NCBI GenBank assembly: GCA_035690495.1
Contig: DASSKK010000010.1
Span: forward strand, 1-64,000
Length of the DNA stretch: 64,000 nt
From: DASSKK01 sp035690495
GTDB lineage: Bacteria; Actinomycetota; Actinomycetes; Propionibacteriales; Nocardioidaceae
Direction of reading: 5' to 3'
The notes below the pieces were generated by a model, which saw only the letters and a list, made by a program, of their open reading frames with translations, had not been told where the DNA came from and made no database searches. Made by a program: the position numbers and the translations under genes. Shown here piece by piece: positions 1-9,147 of the stretch. The number at the start of each line of letters is the position of its first letter. Position 1 is the first letter of the stretch.

Positions 1-1104
<1,104 letters not shown>

Positions 1105-1133
1105 CCGCCCGCACCGCATCACTCGCACCACCC

Positions 1134-1163
1134 GAAGGGCCCCGGCAGCAGCCGGGGCCCTTC
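1134..1163 (+). terminator. Hairpin terminator of groEL
   Basis: A perfect 13-bp inverted repeat (GAAGGGCCCCGGC and its complement) with a 4-base AGCA loop starts 30 bases after the groEL stop. There is no long T tract, which is common for terminators of high-GC actinobacteria. Confidence 0.8.
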
Positions 1164-1209
1164 GCCGTACTCGACGGGGCTGCTCACTCCCCCCGGCCAG
1201 GCCGCAGCG

Positions 1210-1297
1210 GGCTGTTTACCAGGCCACCCTGGTAAACAGCCGCTCCCCACGGTGAATTCACCATGGGGAGGGGGAGATTACCTGGGTACCCTGGTAA
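1210..1297. repeat. Cluster of three palindromes between convergent genes
   Basis: Three palindromes lie between the convergent groEL and alkB-like genes. The first (1210-1241) is a perfect 14-bp inverted repeat, GGCTGTTTACCAGG, with a 4-base spacer. The second (1243-1270) pairs CTCCCCA with TGGGGAG around a central GGTGAATTCACC palindrome. The third (1278-1297) is a near-palindrome TTACC-T-GGGTACC-C-TGGTAA with one mismatched pair. The first and third share ACCCTGGTAAAC or its complement. They could be bidirectional terminators or protein-binding sites; the sequence alone does not decide. Confidence 0.6.
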
Positions 1298-1312
1298 ACG
1301 GGCGACAGCGGT

Positions 1313-1942
1313 TCAGCGGACGTCGTGGGGGCGGAACTGGATGCTGATCCGCGGCCCGACCGGGCGGGCGGTCTTCAAGATCGCGTGCTCCCAGGTGCGC
1401 TGGCACGAGCCGCCCATCACCACCAGGTCGCCGTGCCCGACCGAGAACCCGGTGCCCGCGCCGCCGCCGCGGGGACGCAGGGAGAGCCGCCGCTCCTCGC
1501 CGAGCGAGACGATCGCGACCATGGTGTCGTCGGTCTTGGAGCGGCCGATCCGGTCGCCGTGCCAGGCCACGCTGTCACGGCCGTCGCGGTAGTAGCAGAA
1601 CCCGGCCGTGGTGAAAGGCTCGCCGAGCTCGTCGGCGTAGTGGTCGCTCAGTGCGTCCCGGGCCAGCTCCAGCACCGGGTCGGGCAGCGGCTCGGTCGCG
1701 TCGTAGAACTTGAGCAACCGCGGGACCGCCACGACCGCGTCGTACATCTGACGTCGTTCCGCCTTCCAGGGCACGTCGCGGACCAGCCGGGCGAACAGGT
1801 CGTCGGCTCCGGACAGCCATCCGGGCCGTACGTCGACCCAGGCGCCCCGGCTCAGCGGGTGCCGCCGGACCGTCGCGCCGAGCCCCTCGAGCGCCGGCCC
1901 GGCCTGCACGTCGAACAGCGACGCCTGGAAGTCCGTCGTCAT
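1313..1942 (-). CDS. AlkB-like 2-oxoglutarate/Fe(II) dioxygenase
   Basis: A 209-residue protein of the AlkB family, whose members oxidatively remove alkyl groups from DNA or RNA bases using 2-oxoglutarate and oxygen. The iron ligands are visible: WHGD (His and Asp, about residues 127-129) and the distal His in WEHAI (about 184). The arginine-rich 2-oxoglutarate stretch PRISIQFR follows near the C-terminus. Length fits the single-domain bacterial proteins. A TAGGCT box (1949-1954) ends six bases before the ATG, so the transcript is probably leaderless. The gene faces groEL. Substrate (DNA repair versus another nucleic acid) cannot be told from sequence. Confidence 0.88.
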   Translation of the reverse strand: MTTDFQASLFDVQAGPALEGLGATVRRHPLSRGAWVDVRPGWLSGADDLFARLVRDVPWKAERRQMYDAVVAVPRLLKFYDATEPLPDPVLELARDALSDHYADELGEPFTTAGFCYYRDGRDSVAWHGDRIGRSKTDDTMVAIVSLGEERRLSLRPRGGGAGTGFSVGHGDLVVMGGSCQRTWEHAILKTARPVGPRISIQFRPHDVR

Positions 1943-1948
1943 GGACCC

Positions 1949-1954
1949 AGCCTA
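1949..1954 (-). promoter_or_regulatory. -10 box TAGGCT, leaderless alkB-like gene
   Basis: TAGGCT on the minus strand is separated by exactly six bases (GGGTCC) from the ATG at 1942, placing the likely transcription start at the start codon. Confidence 0.6.
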
Positions 1955-2052
1955 CGCCTGCCTCGAAGACACGTTCGACTCCATCGTCCGATTCTGGCCG
2001 CGCCCGGCCGGGCGAACTGCGGCTACGCTAGGCCACCTACGAGGGAGAAGTG

Positions 2053-2805
2053 ATGAGCGAGGTGACCACGCCGGAACGCCCCCGCCCCACAGTGCACAAG
2101 CACGTGCAGGTGCGCGAGTACGTCCGCGGTCTCGTCACCGGCGCCGAGCCGGGCAGCGCCGCGCCGTCCGAGCGCGAGCTCGTCTCGCACTTCGGGGTCG
2201 CCCGGATGACCGTGCGTCAGGCCCTCGACGCGCTCGTCTCCGAAGGGCTGCTCGAGCGGGTGCCCGGCCGCGGCACCTTCGTGGCCCGGTCCCGGATCGA
2301 CGTACAGGTGCGGCTGTCCAGCTACACCGAGGAGATGGCCAAGCGCGGCATGAAGCCGGGCGCTCGCACCCTGCTCGCCCGGCTGGAGGCGGCCGGCCCG
2401 GGCGTGGCGCGCGCTTTGGAGATCGACGAGGGAGCGACCGTCGTGCACTGGCAGCGGCTGCGGCTGGCCGACGACCTGCCGATGTGCGTCGCCGACGCGT
2501 TCTTCCCCGACACGCTGGTGCCGGGATTCCTCGACAAGCCGCTGCCCGACAGCCTGTACGCCGAGCTCGAGCAGCGCCACCTGCTGCCGACCTGGGGAGA
2601 GGACTCCGTCGACGCGTCCGGTGCGCGGCCCGAGGAGGCCGACGTGCTCGAGGTCGCCGAGGACACGCCCGTGCTGCGGATCGCGCGGCGGGCGTTCGCC
2701 GGCACCGTCGCCGTGGAGGTGTCCCGCTCGACGTTCCGGGCGGACCGCTACACCCTGTGGGTGCCGCTCTCCCGACCGCAGGCGACGGTGGGCTCGCCCC
2801 TGTGA
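2053..2805 (+). CDS. GntR/HutC-family transcriptional regulator
   Basis: A 250-residue repressor-type regulator. The N-terminal winged helix (about residues 15-80, with PSERELVSHFGVARMTVRQA and the wing motif GRGTFVA) is followed by a UTRA ligand-binding domain (about 95-240), the HutC subfamily layout. Start choice: ATG at 2053, five bases after AGGGAG (2042-2047); a GTG directly before it at 2050 is possible. The stop overlaps the GTG start of the dipeptidase gene by four bases, so it probably controls that operon. The effector is unknown; a small amino-acid or peptide-like ligand would suit the context. Confidence 0.92.
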   Translation: MSEVTTPERPRPTVHKHVQVREYVRGLVTGAEPGSAAPSERELVSHFGVARMTVRQALDALVSEGLLERVPGRGTFVARSRIDVQVRLSSYTEEMAKRGMKPGARTLLARLEAAGPGVARALEIDEGATVVHWQRLRLADDLPMCVADAFFPDTLVPGFLDKPLPDSLYAELEQRHLLPTWGEDSVDASGARPEEADVLEVAEDTPVLRIARRAFAGTVAVEVSRSTFRADRYTLWVPLSRPQATVGSPL

Positions 2806-3890
2806 CAGCGGTCATCGATGGTCACAACGACCTGCCCTGGACGCTGCGCGAGCTGTGCGGCTACGACCTCGACGAGGTCGACCTCCGCGCCGGCGTCGCG
2901 TCGATCTGCACCGACCTGCCGCGGCTGCGTGCCGGCCAGGTCGCCGGGCAGTTCTGGTCGGTGTTCGTGCCCTGCTCGCTGGCCGGTGACCAGGCGGTCA
3001 CCGCGACGCTCGAGCAGGTCGACTTCGTGCACCGTCTCGTCGCCCGCTTCCCCGACGACCTCGCGCTGTGTACGTCGTCCGCTGACGTGGACGCGGCACG
3101 CCGCGAGGGCCGGATCGCCTCGCTGATGGGCATGGAGGGCGGCCACTCGATCAACTCCTCGCTCGGCGTACTCCGCACCATGCACGCGCTCGGGGTGCGC
3201 TACATGACGTTGACCCACAACGAGAACGTGCCGTGGGCCGACTCCGCGACCGACGTCCCGGAGCTCGGCGGCCTGTCGGAGCTCGGCCGCGACATCGTGC
3301 GCGAGATGAACCGGATCGGGATGTTCGTCGACCTCTCCCACGTCTCGGCCGACGTGATGCGCGACGCCCTCGCGGTCACCTCGGCCCCGCCGTTGTTCTC
3401 GCACAGCTGCGCCCGCTCGGTCTGCGACCACCCGCGCAACGTCCCCGACGACGTGCTCGCCACCCTGGCAGGCAACGGCGGCGTGTGCATGGTGACGTTC
3501 GTGCCGCCGTTCGTGGACCAGCGGTGGGCCGACTGGTACTTCGCGACGATGGACGTGGTCCGCGAGCGCGGCGGCGACCCGCTCCGGTTCTCCGACCTCG
3601 ACCCGGTGCTGAAGGAGCGGTTGGAGGCCGCGCCGCCGCGACCGGGCGTCGCCGATGTGGCCGACCACGTGGACCGGGTGCGCGAGATCGCCGGCATCGA
3701 CCACGTGGGGATCGGCAGCGACTTCGACGGCTCGTCGGTCTACCCCGACGGCCTGGACGACGTGTCCTGCTACCCGGCGCTCTTCGATGAGCTGCGCGCT
3801 CGCGGATACCAGGAGAAGGAGCTCGACGCGATCGGGTCGGGCAACGTGCTGCGGGCGATGCGCGACATGGAGTCGGTGGCCGCCCGGTGA
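2802..3890 (+). CDS. Membrane dipeptidase family (M19) metallopeptidase
   Basis: A 362-residue peptidase M19 protein, a family of zinc dipeptidases (renal dipeptidase type) acting on L,L- or L,D-dipeptides. Metal-ligand motifs are visible in order: DGHND near the N-terminus, MGMEGG (bridging Glu), DLSHVS and SHSCARS (His ligands), and GIGSDFDG with the catalytic Asp. No signal peptide is seen, so a cytoplasmic enzyme is likely. It starts at GTG 2802, overlapping the regulator stop by four bases, and its own stop overlaps the next gene by four bases. The in-frame extension upstream to 1941 is only the antisense/out-of-frame shadow of the GntR gene. Confidence 0.93.
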   Translation: MTAVIDGHNDLPWTLRELCGYDLDEVDLRAGVASICTDLPRLRAGQVAGQFWSVFVPCSLAGDQAVTATLEQVDFVHRLVARFPDDLALCTSSADVDAARREGRIASLMGMEGGHSINSSLGVLRTMHALGVRYMTLTHNENVPWADSATDVPELGGLSELGRDIVREMNRIGMFVDLSHVSADVMRDALAVTSAPPLFSHSCARSVCDHPRNVPDDVLATLAGNGGVCMVTFVPPFVDQRWADWYFATMDVVRERGGDPLRFSDLDPVLKERLEAAPPRPGVADVADHVDRVREIAGIDHVGIGSDFDGSSVYPDGLDDVSCYPALFDELRARGYQEKELDAIGSGNVLRAMRDMESVAAR

Positions 3891-4525
3891 GCGTCGCCGG
3901 GCTGCTGCTCGCCGCCGGCGCGGGGCGCCGGATGGGCGTTCCGAAGGCGCTGCTCCGCGATGCCGACGGGGTGTCGATGCTCGACCGCACCGTCGACGTG
4001 CTGTTCCGCGGTGGCTGCGACTCGGTGACCGTGGTGCTCGGGGCCGGCGCCGGCCAGGCCCGTGAGCTGCTCGACGGCGACGGCTGGACGGCCGACCCGC
4101 CGGTCACCGTCGTCGAGGCCGCCGACTGGGACGAGGGGATGGGCGCCTCGCTGCGGGCCGGTCTGCGTTCGCTGGGCGCCGGGTCGATGAGTGAGCTTGC
4201 GAGCCCCGCAGATGCCCGGCGCGAAGAGCGAACCGGCGACGACGTGTCGGCAGCGCTGGTCATGCTGGTGGACCTGCCGGACGTGGGGCCTGCGGTGGTA
4301 CGCCGTGTGCTCGCGGCCGGTGCGGCGCCCCGGGATCTCGCACGCGCGACGTACGACGGGGAGCCGGGGCACCCGGTGCTGCTCGGCCGCGACCACTGGC
4401 CGCACGTGCTGGACGTGGCGGTCGGCGACCGGGGTGCGCGCGACTACCTGGCCGGCGCGTCGGTCCGGCGGGTCGAGTGCGGCGACCTGGCCACCGGCCG
4501 CGATCGCGACACGCCGACCGTCTAG
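3887..4525 (+). CDS. MobA-like (MocA family) nucleotidyltransferase
   Basis: A 212-residue NTP-transferase of the MobA/MocA type. These proteins attach CMP or GMP to molybdopterin, and family members also act on other cofactors. The nucleotide-binding start GLLLAAGAGRRMGVPKALL and the acidic metal site (MLVDLPDV) are clear. It overlaps the dipeptidase gene by four bases. The molybdenum hydroxylase locus 10-14 kb downstream would need such an enzyme, which supports a molybdenum-cofactor role, but this is inference. Residues about 101-121 (SMSELASPADARREE and flanks) form a hydrophilic insertion between two conserved segments, possibly repeat-derived. Confidence 0.85.
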   Translation: MSVAGLLLAAGAGRRMGVPKALLRDADGVSMLDRTVDVLFRGGCDSVTVVLGAGAGQARELLDGDGWTADPPVTVVEAADWDEGMGASLRAGLRSLGAGSMSELASPADARREERTGDDVSAALVMLVDLPDVGPAVVRRVLAAGAAPRDLARATYDGEPGHPVLLGRDHWPHVLDVAVGDRGARDYLAGASVRRVECGDLATGRDRDTPTV

Positions 4526-4528
4526 CCT
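4523..4528 (+). promoter_or_regulatory. -10 box TAGCCT, leaderless small gene
   Basis: TAGCCT overlaps the stop codon of the MobA-like gene and is six bases upstream of the GTG at 4535. Confidence 0.55.
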
Positions 4529-4534
4529 CGTCTC

Positions 4535-4735
4535 GTGAGGTTCCTTCTGGACAAGCGCGTGCTCGTGCCGCTGGTCGCAGCCGAGATCTTCTCCGCGGTG
4601 CTGGCCTGGCGCGACCTCGCCCGCCGCTCCGACAAGGAGGTCCGCGGCAGCAAGCTCGCCTGGCGCGTGCTCGTCTCGGCGAACCCGGGCAACTCGATGC
4701 TCTACTGGGCGTTCGGGCGGCGCAGCAGCAAGTAG
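4535..4735 (+). CDS. Small conserved-type hypothetical protein, 66 aa
   Basis: I do not recognise the family. The protein has a hydrophobic N-terminal third (LVPLVAAEIFSAVLAW) that could be one membrane helix or a buried helix, then a basic segment (RRSDKEVRGSK) and a C-terminal NPGNSMLYWAFGRR. Start GTG 4535 is supported by the TAGCCT box six bases upstream. Its last 34 bases overlap the 3' end of the methyltransferase gene on the other strand, an arrangement that lets each transcript invade the other's end. It looks real because the frame has strong third-position GC and an independent promoter. Confidence 0.65.
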   Translation: MRFLLDKRVLVPLVAAEIFSAVLAWRDLARRSDKEVRGSKLAWRVLVSANPGNSMLYWAFGRRSSK

Positions 4736-5472
4736 AACCGACGCTGGGTGAACACCAGCGGCCGCCCGGACGCGTGCAGCGCGAGCAGCTGGTCGGCGTA
4801 CCGGTCGACATCGAAGTCCTCCGGCACCTCCCAGGGCACCCACGCGAAGTAGCGCACCAGCGCGGCGACATCCGTGAACCGGGTCTGCCCCCGCCACTCC
4901 TCGCACTGCCCCACCTCGAAGCCCGCCGCGAGCGCCTCGTCGCGCAGCCGGTCCAGCGTGATGTGCGGGTACGCCGTGTGGCCGCCGAAGATCGCGTGGG
5001 TCTCCTCGAAGTCGCGACCGTCGACCTGCTGGGTGAGGAACACCCCGCCCGGACGGAGCACGCGAAGAACCTGCTTGGCGTCGTAGGCCTCGTGCCGGTT
5101 CAGCACCAGGTCGAAGCGACCGTCCTGGAACGGCATCACCGGCGCATGCTCCGCGTCGTACTCCACCACCTCGACGCCCAGCTCGCGCAGTGCCCGCCGC
5201 GCGTTCGGCAGGTTCGGGGGCCAGCCCTCGGTGGCGACGGTGCGTCGCGGCAGTGCGTCGGCCAGGCTCAGCAGCACCTCGCCGCCGCCGGTCCCCATGT
5301 CGAGCACCGAGTCGGCGTCGAGGAGCACGGCGCGCGCGAGCTGCTCGTAGGACCACGGCGGATGCTGCTCGACGTACCGGCCCTCCAGCTCGGAGAAGTC
5401 CCAGCCCTCCACCGGCCGCTCGTGCTCGGCACGCCAGTGGGCGAGCAACTGCTCGGAAGTCACGACGCCCAT
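4702..5472 (-). CDS. Class I SAM-dependent methyltransferase
   Basis: A 256-residue protein with a Rossmann-type methyltransferase core. Motif I is VLDMGTGGGEVLL (about residues 57-69), followed by FDLVLNRHEAYD and LRPGGVFLTQQV, typical of the Methyltransf_11/25 group. The substrate cannot be read from sequence. I chose the ATG at 5472 (protein starting MGVVTSEQ); a longer frame to 5535 would add a Ser/Pro-rich leader and run over the palindrome at 5508-5525. The gene diverges from the ABC exporter genes and overlaps the small gene at its 3' end. Confidence 0.87.
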   Translation of the reverse strand: MGVVTSEQLLAHWRAEHERPVEGWDFSELEGRYVEQHPPWSYEQLARAVLLDADSVLDMGTGGGEVLLSLADALPRRTVATEGWPPNLPNARRALRELGVEVVEYDAEHAPVMPFQDGRFDLVLNRHEAYDAKQVLRVLRPGGVFLTQQVDGRDFEETHAIFGGHTAYPHITLDRLRDEALAAGFEVGQCEEWRGQTRFTDVAALVRYFAWVPWEVPEDFDVDRYADQLLALHASGRPLVFTQRRFYLLLRRPNAQ

Positions 5473-5507
5473 CTCACCATCCCCACTTTGCGACGAAGGT
5501 GACGAGA

Positions 5508-5525
5508 GTCCACCGGTCGGTGGAC
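5508..5525. promoter_or_regulatory. Palindromic operator candidate
   Basis: GTCCACCG-GT-CGGTGGAC is a perfect 8-bp inverted repeat in the 110-base gap between the divergent methyltransferase and ABC ATPase genes. It could serve either promoter. Confidence 0.5.
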
Positions 5526-5582
5526 GACGGTTCAACCGGAAGGGGCTGACGATAGCGGCCCCGGACGCGGCAGTCTGTGCAC

Positions 5583-6467
5583 ATGGACACTCCGATCCAC
5601 GTCGCGGGCTTGCGCAAGTCGTACGGACCGAAGGCTGCCGTCGACGGCGTCGACCTGTCGATCGAGCGCGGGGAGGTCTTCGCCCTGCTCGGCCCGAACG
5701 GTGCCGGCAAGACCACCATCGTCGAGATCCTCGAAGGGTTCCGGCAGCGCGATGCCGGCGACGTCGTCGTGCTGGGGAGGGACCCGCAGACCGCAGGCCT
5801 GTCGTGGCGCGACCGGCTCGGCATCGTGCTGCAGTCCTCGACCGGCCTGGACCTGATCACCCCGCGCGAGGCGCTCGCCGGCACCGCCAAGGTCTACACC
5901 CGGGCCCGGGACGTCGACGAGGTCATCGCCGCGGTCGGCCTCGAGGACAAGGCGGACGACCGGATCGGGAGGCTCAGCGGCGGCCAGCGGCGGCGGGTCG
6001 ACGTCGCCCTCGGCATCATCGGCAGCCCCGAGCTGCTGTTCCTGGACGAGCCGACGACCGGGTTCGACCCGCAGGCGCGGCGGGACTTCTGGGGGCTCAT
6101 CGACTCGCTGGCCAGGGGCGGTGCGACGATCCTGCTCACCACCCACTACCTCGACGAGGCCGAGCACCTCGCCGATCGGGTCGGCGTGATCGCGCAGGGG
6201 CGGGTGCTGGCGCTCGACACCCCCGCCAATCTCGGCGGGCGCGCCTCTTCGGAGGCGACGGTGAGCTGGGAGGACGACGGGGGAGCACGGCGAACCGAGA
6301 GGACCACGACACCCACGAGGCTGGTCGCCGAACTCACTGCCCGGCACGGCGGCGAAGTGCCGAAGCTGACCGTGACGAGGCCCTCGTTGGAGGACACCTA
6401 CCTGTCCCTGATCACTCCGCACCTCGATGCGTCGACCGAGACCGCACCCGAGGAGGTGCCGTCGTGA
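5583..6467 (+). CDS. ABC-2 type exporter, ATP-binding subunit
   Basis: A 294-residue ABC ATPase that energises the permease encoded next. Walker A is GPNGAGKTT (about residue 39), the signature is LSGGQRRR, and Walker B is LLFLDEPTTGFDP; the H-loop is TTHYLDEAEHL. This is the DrrA-like class used for export of drugs, lipids or antibiotics. The ATG at 5583 is preferred over GTG 5577; CAGTCT ends six bases upstream and no ribosome-binding site is evident. The stop overlaps the permease GTG by four bases. Cargo is unknown; a histidine kinase and response regulator follow directly and may control it. Confidence 0.93.
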   Translation: MDTPIHVAGLRKSYGPKAAVDGVDLSIERGEVFALLGPNGAGKTTIVEILEGFRQRDAGDVVVLGRDPQTAGLSWRDRLGIVLQSSTGLDLITPREALAGTAKVYTRARDVDEVIAAVGLEDKADDRIGRLSGGQRRRVDVALGIIGSPELLFLDEPTTGFDPQARRDFWGLIDSLARGGATILLTTHYLDEAEHLADRVGVIAQGRVLALDTPANLGGRASSEATVSWEDDGGARRTERTTTPTRLVAELTARHGGEVPKLTVTRPSLEDTYLSLITPHLDASTETAPEEVPS

Positions 6468-7273
6468 ACGCTCTCGCGATCGGATGGGACCGGACGATCC
6501 TCGAGCTGAAGATGTACTTCCGCGAGAAGGAGGCGGTGTTCTTCTCCTTCGCCTTCCCGATCATCATGCTGACGATGTTCGCACTGATCTTCAGCGACAG
6601 CTTCAGCACCGGCGACGCGGCCGACGACGGCGTGAACGCCGCCCGGTTCTTCCTGCCGGGGATGATCGCCGCGGGCGTGATGCTGACCAGCTTCCAGTCG
6701 ATGGCGCTCAGCGTGGCCGTCGAGCGCGACGACGGCACCCTCAAGCGGTTGCGGTCGACGCCGATGCCGCCGGTGTCGTACTTCCTCGGCAAGATCGGCC
6801 TCGTCGCGATCACCTCGCTGGCCCAGCTGCTGTTGCTGCTCGCGGTCGCCCGCTTCGCGTTCGCGGTGGAGCTCCCCACCGACGTCGGTCACTGGGTGAC
6901 GTTCGCGTGGGTGTTCCTGCTCGGCGTGGCGTCGGGAACGGTGCTCGGCATCGCGTACTCCTCGCTGGCCGGCTCCTCACGCTCCGTCGGTGCGATCGTC
7001 ATCGCCCCGGCGCTGATCCTGCAGTTCATCTCCGGTGTCTACTTCGCCTTCACCGACCTGCCCGAGTGGCTCAAGCAGGTCGCGTCGCTGTTCCCGCTCA
7101 AGTGGATCGCCCAAGGCATGCGGTCGGTCTTCTTCCCGGACGGCTGGCAGGTCCAGGAGATGGCGGGCACGTGGGAGCACGGCCGCACGGCGCTGGTGAT
7201 CGCGGCGTGGGCGGTGGCGGGGCTGCTGATCTGCGTGCGGACGTTCCGCTGGACCAAGCGCGGCACGACATGA
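6464..7273 (+). CDS. ABC-2 type exporter, permease subunit
   Basis: A 269-residue integral membrane protein of the ABC-2 family. About six hydrophobic segments are visible, beginning near residue 25 (AVFFSFAFPIIMLTMFALIF), with a conserved RDDGTLKRLRSTPM cytoplasmic stretch and a WLKQVASLFPLKWIAQGMR signature before the last helix. It starts at GTG 6464 overlapping the ATPase stop. The two proteins should form a dimeric exporter. The frame continues open far upstream, but that part lies inside the ATPase gene in another frame. Confidence 0.92.
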   Translation: MNALAIGWDRTILELKMYFREKEAVFFSFAFPIIMLTMFALIFSDSFSTGDAADDGVNAARFFLPGMIAAGVMLTSFQSMALSVAVERDDGTLKRLRSTPMPPVSYFLGKIGLVAITSLAQLLLLLAVARFAFAVELPTDVGHWVTFAWVFLLGVASGTVLGIAYSSLAGSSRSVGAIVIAPALILQFISGVYFAFTDLPEWLKQVASLFPLKWIAQGMRSVFFPDGWQVQEMAGTWEHGRTALVIAAWAVAGLLICVRTFRWTKRGTT

Positions 7274-7280
7274 TGGTGCC

Positions 7281-8504
7281 GTGAGCGCTCCACAGCACGA
7301 GCTCGGACGTCCGCTGCCGGGGTCGTCGTCCCAGGCACTGGACGAGGTGTGGCGTGGCCAGCTTCGCTGGTGGCACGGACTGTTCGCGGTCCTGCTCGTG
7401 ACCACGGTCGCCATCCTGGTCGCCGAGGACAGCCCGCACCTGCCGTGGCAGCTCGGCTGCGTGCTCGGCATCGGGCTCGCGTACGTCGTGTGGGGGGCGC
7501 GGGGACTGGGAGAGCAGAATCCGCGGCTCGCCCTGACCTACGTCGTGCTCGCCTGGGCCCTGATGGTCGTCCTCATGTCCCTCGACGGCACGGGCAGCGC
7601 CGGGATCCTCACGTTCGGCCTCTTCCCGCAGACCTGGGCCAGCCTGCGGCGCAACCAGGCGGCGCTCACCGTCGTACTTGCCGTGGTCGCCATCGCGGCG
7701 GCGAGGCTCTGGCAGAGCCCCCGCACCAGCGCGGACCTGGTCGGCATCGCCATCGCCACGGTCATCATGCTCGTGCTTTCGCTGACGCTCGGGCTGTTCA
7801 TCGCCCGTATCATGCGTGAGGCCGGCGCCCGCGCCGCGACCATCGACGAGCTGCACCGCACCCGGGCCCAGCTGGCGGCAGCAGAACGCGAGCAGGGCGT
7901 GGCCGGCGAACGTGAGCGCCTCTCGCGCGAGATCCACGACACGCTCGCCCAAGGGTTCACCTCGGTGGTCACCCTGGCCCGTGCCACGGAGTCCGCTCTC
8001 GACCGCGGCGATCTCGACGCAGTGCGCGCGCGACTCGAGCTGATCGAGCAGACCGCCTCCGACAACCTGTCAGAGGCACGGCTGATCGTGGCCGAGCTGA
8101 CGCCCGGGCACCTCCAGTCGCGGACCCTGTCCGAGGCCCTGCGGCGGCTGGTCGACGCGGTGGCCGCCGAGAGCGGGATGAAGGGCCGGCTCCGGGTCGA
8201 CGGCGAGCCGGTGGCGCTGCCCGCGAACTCCGAGGTGGCGCTGCTGCGCACCGCGCAGGAGGGCCTGGCGAACGTGCGTCGTCACTCCCGTGCACGCTCG
8301 TTCGAGGTGTCGCTCTCGTACGACGTCCACGGACCGGTCGTGATGGCAGTCACCGACGACGGGGTCGGCTTCGCCCCGGACGCGGCAAGGCGAGGCTACG
8401 GGCTCGACGGGGCGACCGCCCGGGCCGCGGAGGTCGGCGGGTGCGTCGTGGTGTCGAGCGAGCCGGGCGCGGGTTCGACGCTTCGTGTGGAGGTGCCCCG
8501 GTGA
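7281..8504 (+). CDS. Sensor histidine kinase (NarL-type pair)
   Basis: A 407-residue membrane kinase. Four to five hydrophobic segments span about residues 30-175; a coiled linker leads to the HisKA_3 dimerisation domain, where the phospho-acceptor His219 sits in RERLSREIHDTLAQG. The HATPase_c domain carries the N-box (AQEGLANVRRHS) and G-box (DDGVGFAPD). It starts at GTG 7281, eight bases after the permease, and overlaps the response-regulator start by four bases. Position behind the exporter suggests it senses the exported compound or membrane stress; this is inference. Confidence 0.93.
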   Translation: MSAPQHELGRPLPGSSSQALDEVWRGQLRWWHGLFAVLLVTTVAILVAEDSPHLPWQLGCVLGIGLAYVVWGARGLGEQNPRLALTYVVLAWALMVVLMSLDGTGSAGILTFGLFPQTWASLRRNQAALTVVLAVVAIAAARLWQSPRTSADLVGIAIATVIMLVLSLTLGLFIARIMREAGARAATIDELHRTRAQLAAAEREQGVAGERERLSREIHDTLAQGFTSVVTLARATESALDRGDLDAVRARLELIEQTASDNLSEARLIVAELTPGHLQSRTLSEALRRLVDAVAAESGMKGRLRVDGEPVALPANSEVALLRTAQEGLANVRRHSRARSFEVSLSYDVHGPVVMAVTDDGVGFAPDAARRGYGLDGATARAAEVGGCVVVSSEPGAGSTLRVEVPR

Positions 8505-9127
8505 GCCTTCGCCTGCTGGTGGTCGACGACCACCCGGTGGTGCGCACCGGGCTGGTCGCGATGCTGTCCGAGCAGGAGGACTTCGAGGTGGTGGCCGAGG
8601 CGGCCGACGGCGAGGAGGCGGTGGCGATGGTTCGCCGGCACTCGCCCGACGTGGTGCTGATGGACCTGCGGATGCCCGGCCTGGACGGTGCGGAGGCGAC
8701 GGCCAGGCTGCGTGCCACGGGGGACGGGCCGGCGGTCCTGGTGCTCACGACGTACGACACGGACGCCGACATCGTGCGCGCCGTCGAGGCCGGCGCCACC
8801 GGCTACCTGCTCAAGGACGCCCCGAGCGAGACCCTCGCCGACGCGATCCGGCGCGCGGCGCGTGGTGAGACGGTGCTGGCCCCGCCGGTGGTGGCGCGCC
8901 TGGCCGGCCGGATGCGGAGGCCGGCAGCGCCGGTGCTCACCGAGCGTGAGGTCGAGGTGCTCGGTCACGTCGCCCACGGGCTGTCCAACGCCGAGGTGGG
9001 GCGCGCCATGCACATCGGCGAGGCGACCGTGAAGACGCACCTGCTGCGGTCCTTCGAGAAGCTCGGGGTCACCGATCGCACGGCCGCGGTCACCGCGGCG
9101 TACAAGGCCGGCCTCATCGAGCTCTGA
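8501..9127 (+). CDS. NarL/FixJ-type response regulator
   Basis: A 208-residue two-domain regulator. The receiver domain has the acidic pair DD (residues 9-10), the phospho-acceptor Asp55 in LMDLRMPG and the conserved Lys in LLKDAPSE. The C-terminal LuxR helix-turn-helix reads LTEREVEVLGHVAHGLSNAE and ATVKTHLLRSFEKLGV. It starts at GTG 8501 inside the kinase stop. It is the cognate partner of the kinase and probably regulates the upstream exporter genes. Confidence 0.95.
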   Translation: MSLRLLVVDDHPVVRTGLVAMLSEQEDFEVVAEAADGEEAVAMVRRHSPDVVLMDLRMPGLDGAEATARLRATGDGPAVLVLTTYDTDADIVRAVEAGATGYLLKDAPSETLADAIRRAARGETVLAPPVVARLAGRMRRPAAPVLTEREVEVLGHVAHGLSNAEVGRAMHIGEATVKTHLLRSFEKLGVTDRTAAVTAAYKAGLIEL

Positions 9128-9135
9128 GCGGTGGC

Positions 9136-9141
9136 TAGGCT
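9136..9141 (+). promoter_or_regulatory. -10 box TAGGCT, leaderless moxR gene
   Basis: TAGGCT lies six bases before the GTG start at 9148, giving the maturation genes a promoter separate from the two-component system. Confidence 0.6.
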
Positions 9142-9147
9142 CGGGGG

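Noticed and set aside
1941..2801. N-terminal extension of the dipeptidase frame
   Set aside because: This part overlaps the GntR gene in another frame and reads as an Arg/Ala-rich shadow; GTG 2802 gives the family start.
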